A DNA stretch of 64,000 nucleotides from Acanthosepion pharaonis (lineage: Eukaryota > Mollusca > Cephalopoda > Sepiida > Sepiidae). Numbering within the stretch: position 1 is the stretch's first letter; every line of letters starts with the position of its first letter. Positions 63,983-64,000 of this stretch are shown here, in pieces. The stretch spans positions 62,001 to 126,000 of the forward strand of contig CAHIKZ030003516.1 of assembly GCA_903632075.3 (NCBI GenBank), given 5' to 3'. Under the pieces are notes generated by a model. It was not told where the DNA came from. It searched no databases and saw only the letters and a program-made list of their open reading frames with translations. The position numbers and the translations under genes are program-made.

Positions 63983-64000
63983 TTTACATATATATATATA
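63983..64000. repeat. (TA)n microsatellite at window edge
   Basis: TA repeats running off the window. Confidence 0.9.

Overview
This window reads as intergenic or intronic DNA from a large, AT-rich, repeat-dense animal genome. The repertoire fits a mollusc, most probably a coleoid cephalopod such as an octopus: several LINE lineages, a Penelope-like element, Helitrons, tRNA- and 5S-headed SINEs, hAT, pogo and Tc1/mariner elements, many foldback elements and many (TA)n tracts. The organism is an inference from this repertoire; no host gene identifies it. I found no convincing host protein-coding exon, tRNA gene or intact rRNA gene. Nearly all open reading frames longer than 60 codons are chance frames, microsatellite translations or decayed transposon pieces.

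Layout. 0-8 kb: a LINE 3' end, a 5S/tRNA composite SINE, foldback elements, a trimeric tRNA-type SINE and a minus-strand Helitron with both ends. 8-16 kb: A/T-rich, homopolymer-laden DNA with few recognisable repeats. 16-21 kb: a nested foldback, a recurrent 250-bp repeat, a decayed Penelope-like element (RT tail plus GIY-YIG nuclease), a large foldback, a well-formed hammerhead-ribozyme candidate at 20,228-20,283 and a LINE ORF2 tail. 23-30 kb: more 5S/tRNA SINEs, a LINE 3' end, a Tc1/mariner element with a SINE nested in it, and a foldback element holding a pogo-like MITE. 30-45 kb: repeated 3' ends of two LINE lineages, a hAT MITE with a perfect 8-bp target duplication, and minisatellites. 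47.5-51.2 kb: a satellite array of about 40 copies of a 93/94-bp unit with dimeric structure. 51.5-53.1 kb: a solo LTR with target duplication, a foldback and a complete short Helitron. 55-64 kb: LINE tails, a 1.5-kb polypyrimidine tract carrying tandem LINE modules opposed by a polypurine arm, a 47-bp minisatellite and more foldbacks.

How the parts relate. The LINE families are represented only by 3' ends, as expected from 5' truncation. One SINE has the same 3' tail as one of the LINEs, which suggests that LINE machinery moved it. Many (TA)n tracts abut repeat ends. The most unusual thread is a recurring hammerhead-like core, CTGANGA - hairpin - GAAA, found in about ten loci belonging to apparently different repeat families. 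One locus looks fully competent for self-cleavage. One foldback family combines this motif in its arms with a tRNA-like Pol III promoter in its loop at three independent sites.
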